A DNA stretch of 35,231 nt from Streptomyces griseoruber. Its GTDB lineage: Bacteria > Actinomycetota > Actinomycetes > Streptomycetales > Streptomycetaceae. Positions 33,868-35,231 of this stretch are shown here, piece after piece. The notes under the pieces were generated by a model that was not told the origin of the DNA, did no database searches, and saw only the letters and a program-made list of their open reading frames with translations. Position numbers and translations under genes: made by a program. The stretch spans positions 377,561 to 412,791 of the forward strand of contig NZ_KQ948767.1 in NCBI RefSeq assembly GCF_001514205.1. The letters run 5' to 3'. The number at the start of each line of letters is the position of its first letter. Positions within the stretch are counted from its first letter, which is position 1.

Positions 33868-34398
33868 ATGACGGCCAGCTACACCAAGCAAGATCCGAAC
33901 TGCAGGTCTGAAATCCTCTTCATCGGTACAACGGGGCTCCGAAAATTCGTCACGCCACCGCCCAAGCCGGCGAATTTGGATGCGGAGATGTACATCGACG
34001 TCATCGTGCCAGCGGCGTACAAGAACGTGGAGTTCACCGAAATCTGCCTCACCCTTGAGGTCAAGGGACCAACTGGGGCGAAGTTCATGCCGAACCCGAG
34101 GATGGGAAGTGGCGTCCGCTGGGGGGTACCCATCAGCGGCAGCACCGCTTGGGACGAGACCTCTCTGTCACCCACGCCCCGCGTGCGTCTTCGGCTTCCG
34201 CACGGCAAGCTGCTTAGTGGCGGTATCAACGGCCTGTCGTTCTGGCTGGGGGTGTCCGGACTGCCCACTACATCTACGTTCTCCTTCACCGCAGCGGCCA
34301 CAGCGGACCAGGTCTTGGCCTCCACTACCAGTTGCCCGCTCTCCTTCAAAAACTTCGCCGTTGGCGAGCAGTTCTCGGGATACCTCGGCCGCGACTAG
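33868..34398 (+). CDS. Orphan beta-rich protein of unknown function
   Basis: A 176-aa protein starting MTASYTKQDPNCRSEILFIG. It has no signal peptide or membrane segment. Alternating strands (EMYIDVIVPAAYKNVEFTEI, CLTLEVKGPTGAKF, RVRLRLPHGKLLSGGINGLS, FWLGVSGLPTTSTFSFTAAA) suggest an all-beta sandwich. GGAAGGAGG (33855-33863) lies 4 bases before the ATG at 33868, one of the best ribosome sites in the window. G+C is lower than its surroundings (57% in 34021-34080), a hint of recent arrival. It ends 6 bases before the IS5-like element. I do not recognise it. Confidence 0.65.
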   Translation: MTASYTKQDPNCRSEILFIGTTGLRKFVTPPPKPANLDAEMYIDVIVPAAYKNVEFTEICLTLEVKGPTGAKFMPNPRMGSGVRWGVPISGSTAWDETSLSPTPRVRLRLPHGKLLSGGINGLSFWLGVSGLPTTSTFSFTAAATADQVLASTTSCPLSFKNFAVGEQFSGYLGRD

Positions 34399-34456
34399 AG
34401 ATCGCTGAGCTTCTTCGAGCTGACCACCGATCGGTGACGGTCCACGAAGCGCAACG

Positions 34457-34522
34457 AACGAGGCCCCCGAGCTGTTGATCGAGATGTCTGGCGTCTCAAC
34501 CACGCTGCTCGGGGGCCTCGTT
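34457..34522 (+). promoter_or_regulatory. Long hairpin over the IS5 transposase start
   Basis: AACGAGGCCCCCGAGC (34457-34472) and its exact complement GCTCGGGGGCCTCGTT (34507-34522) form a 16-bp stem with a 34-base loop. The TTG start codon of the transposase (34521-34523) overlaps the base of the stem. In RNA made by reading in from outside, this would hide the start codon or stop transcription, a known way for insertion sequences to avoid impinging transcription. Confidence 0.6.
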
Positions 34523-35207
34523 GGTCATCTATCCTCCCACACTCGACCTGCCCCATGCGCTCGTGGAGTGGGTCACCATGCTCGTCGCTGGTGTACCTGC
34601 GCGAACACCACGACCCTGGCGAAGATCGCTGCCGGGTTGGGGATCAGCGAGTCCACCGCCCACGCCTACACCAGCGCGGTCATCCATCTGCTCGCCGACC
34701 GTGCGCCGGGTCTGCAGAAGGTCCTGCGCGAGGCCGATGCGGACTTCGTCCTGCTGGACGGCACTCTCGCCGAGTGCGACCGGGGGCGACGGACGGGCCG
34801 ACTACTCCCACACAAGCACCGCCGGCACGGGGTGAACGTGCAGGTGGTGACCGATCCAGGTGGGCGGCTGCTGTGGCTCTCACCGGCGTTGCCGGGCCGG
34901 GCTCACGACCGCTGCCCGCACCCACCTGATCATCCGCATCTGCGAGCGCCAGGGCGTCCCCATCCTGGCCGACCTCGCCTACCAGGGTGGCGGCCCCTGG
35001 CTGACCACCGGCATCAAACGCAGGCCCCTGCAGGAACTCACCCCCACCGAGAAGACCGTCAACCGGGCCCTGGCCGCGGCACGGGCACCGGTCGAGGGCG
35101 GCGTCGCCCGCTTGAAATCCTGGCGGATCTTCCGCAGATTCCGATGCAGTCCAAACCGCATGACGTCAATCGCAAAAGCCATCCTCACCCTGGAGCGTCA
35201 AGGCTGA
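34521..35207 (+). pseudogene. IS5-family DDE transposase, several frameshifts
   Basis: Pieces in different plus-strand frames follow family order: VIYPPTLDLPHALVEWVTML at the TTG start, TLAKIAAGLGISESTAHAYT (helix-turn-helix), DFVLLDGTLAECDR with the first catalytic Asp, HGVNVQVVTDPGGRLLWLSP, then PILADLAYQGGGPWLTTGIK with the second Asp and PVEGGVARLKSWRIFRRFRC with the catalytic Glu. The gene ends at TGA 35205-35207. At least three frame changes (near 34590, 34790 and 34905) prevent a full-length product. It belongs to the IS5 group with a DDE_Tnp_4-type domain. Confidence 0.8.
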
Positions 35208-35231
35208 AGAAGCTCACTGTGTACTCCTCAT

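Larger units (their letters stand above)
34404..35218 (+). mobile_element. IS5-like insertion sequence, degraded
   Basis: TGAGCTTCTTC at 34406-34416 returns as its exact reverse complement GAAGAAGCTCA at 35206-35216. Matching sequence continues imperfectly inward, giving about 815 bp between terminal repeats. A frameshifted DDE transposase gene fills the element. A perfect palindrome CACCGATCGGTG (34425-34436) lies just inside the left end. A target-site duplication could not be confirmed because the window ends 13 bases after the right end. Confidence 0.7.

Noticed and set aside
33672..33869. 65-codon minus-strand ORF overlapping the start of the 176-aa gene
   Set aside because: It overlaps the strong ribosome site and start of a better-supported gene and matches nothing known.
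34425..34436. Perfect palindrome CACCGATCGGTG as a regulator site
   Set aside because: It lies inside the left end of the IS5-like element, where sub-terminal palindromes are common.
1..35231. CRISPR arrays, tRNA or rRNA genes
   Set aside because: No regularly spaced identical repeats of CRISPR length and no cloverleaf or rRNA-like sequence were seen on reading both strands; a dedicated RNA-gene search was not possible here.

Overview
The window looks like a chromosomal segment of a high-GC actinomycete, most likely Streptomyces. It has strong G/C at third codon positions, GTG starts, 1- and 4-base start/stop overlaps and typical Streptomyces protein families. Its core, about 9.3-31.1 kb, is a nearly complete phage-tail-like contractile injection system (CIS/eCIS) made of two facing operons. 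The plus-strand arm (9400-16137) encodes sheath, inner tube, a zinc-ribbon assembly chaperone, a proline-rich linker protein, the DUF4255 tail-terminator protein, an AAA+ ATPase and a tiny ORF. The minus-strand arm (31029 down to 16218) encodes the CIS_tube hub adaptor, a LysM protein, a gpD-like hub, the OB-fold spike, a PAAR-like tip, gp25, two baseplate J-like wedge proteins, a tail protein I/beta-helix protein, a DUF6519 protein, a small fibre-like beta protein and a DUF4157 cargo-like protein. The arms converge on a hairpin at 16137-16165.

The most interesting signal is regulatory. Both arms start with three direct copies of the heptamer GTGACGC (one or two mismatches in total on the left), repeated exactly every 11 bp (9291-9319 plus; 31105-31077 minus). 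In both, a possible -10 hexamer follows after exactly 9 bp. This is the geometry used by SARP-type activators, and a 250-aa SARP-like winged-helix/BTAD protein is encoded at 6984-7736, beside the left arm. I infer that it switches on both arms together. A second regulator, a 1024-aa XRE-AAA-LuxR protein, lies further left (257-3331).

The left flank (1-9.2 kb) is a graveyard of degraded genes around three intact ones (the XRE-AAA-LuxR regulator, an amidase/LysM endolysin-like protein, the BTAD regulator). It holds IS3 orfA and orfB remnants, a degraded second DUF4157 gene joined to the orfB remnant, an internally deleted unknown gene, an ABC-ATPase fragment, two opposed IS110 halves and a truncated, frameshifted unknown gene. 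The right flank (31.1-35.2 kb) holds a small unknown gene, a TIM-barrel protein of the type usually labelled abortive infection protein, a truncated MFS transporter, an orphan 176-aa beta-rich protein and a frameshifted IS5-like element with recognisable inverted ends. Together they describe a conserved CIS with its own switch and one intact cargo candidate, set between insertion-sequence remnants where at least one further cargo-type gene has decayed. All family assignments were made by eye from the sequence; no database search was run.
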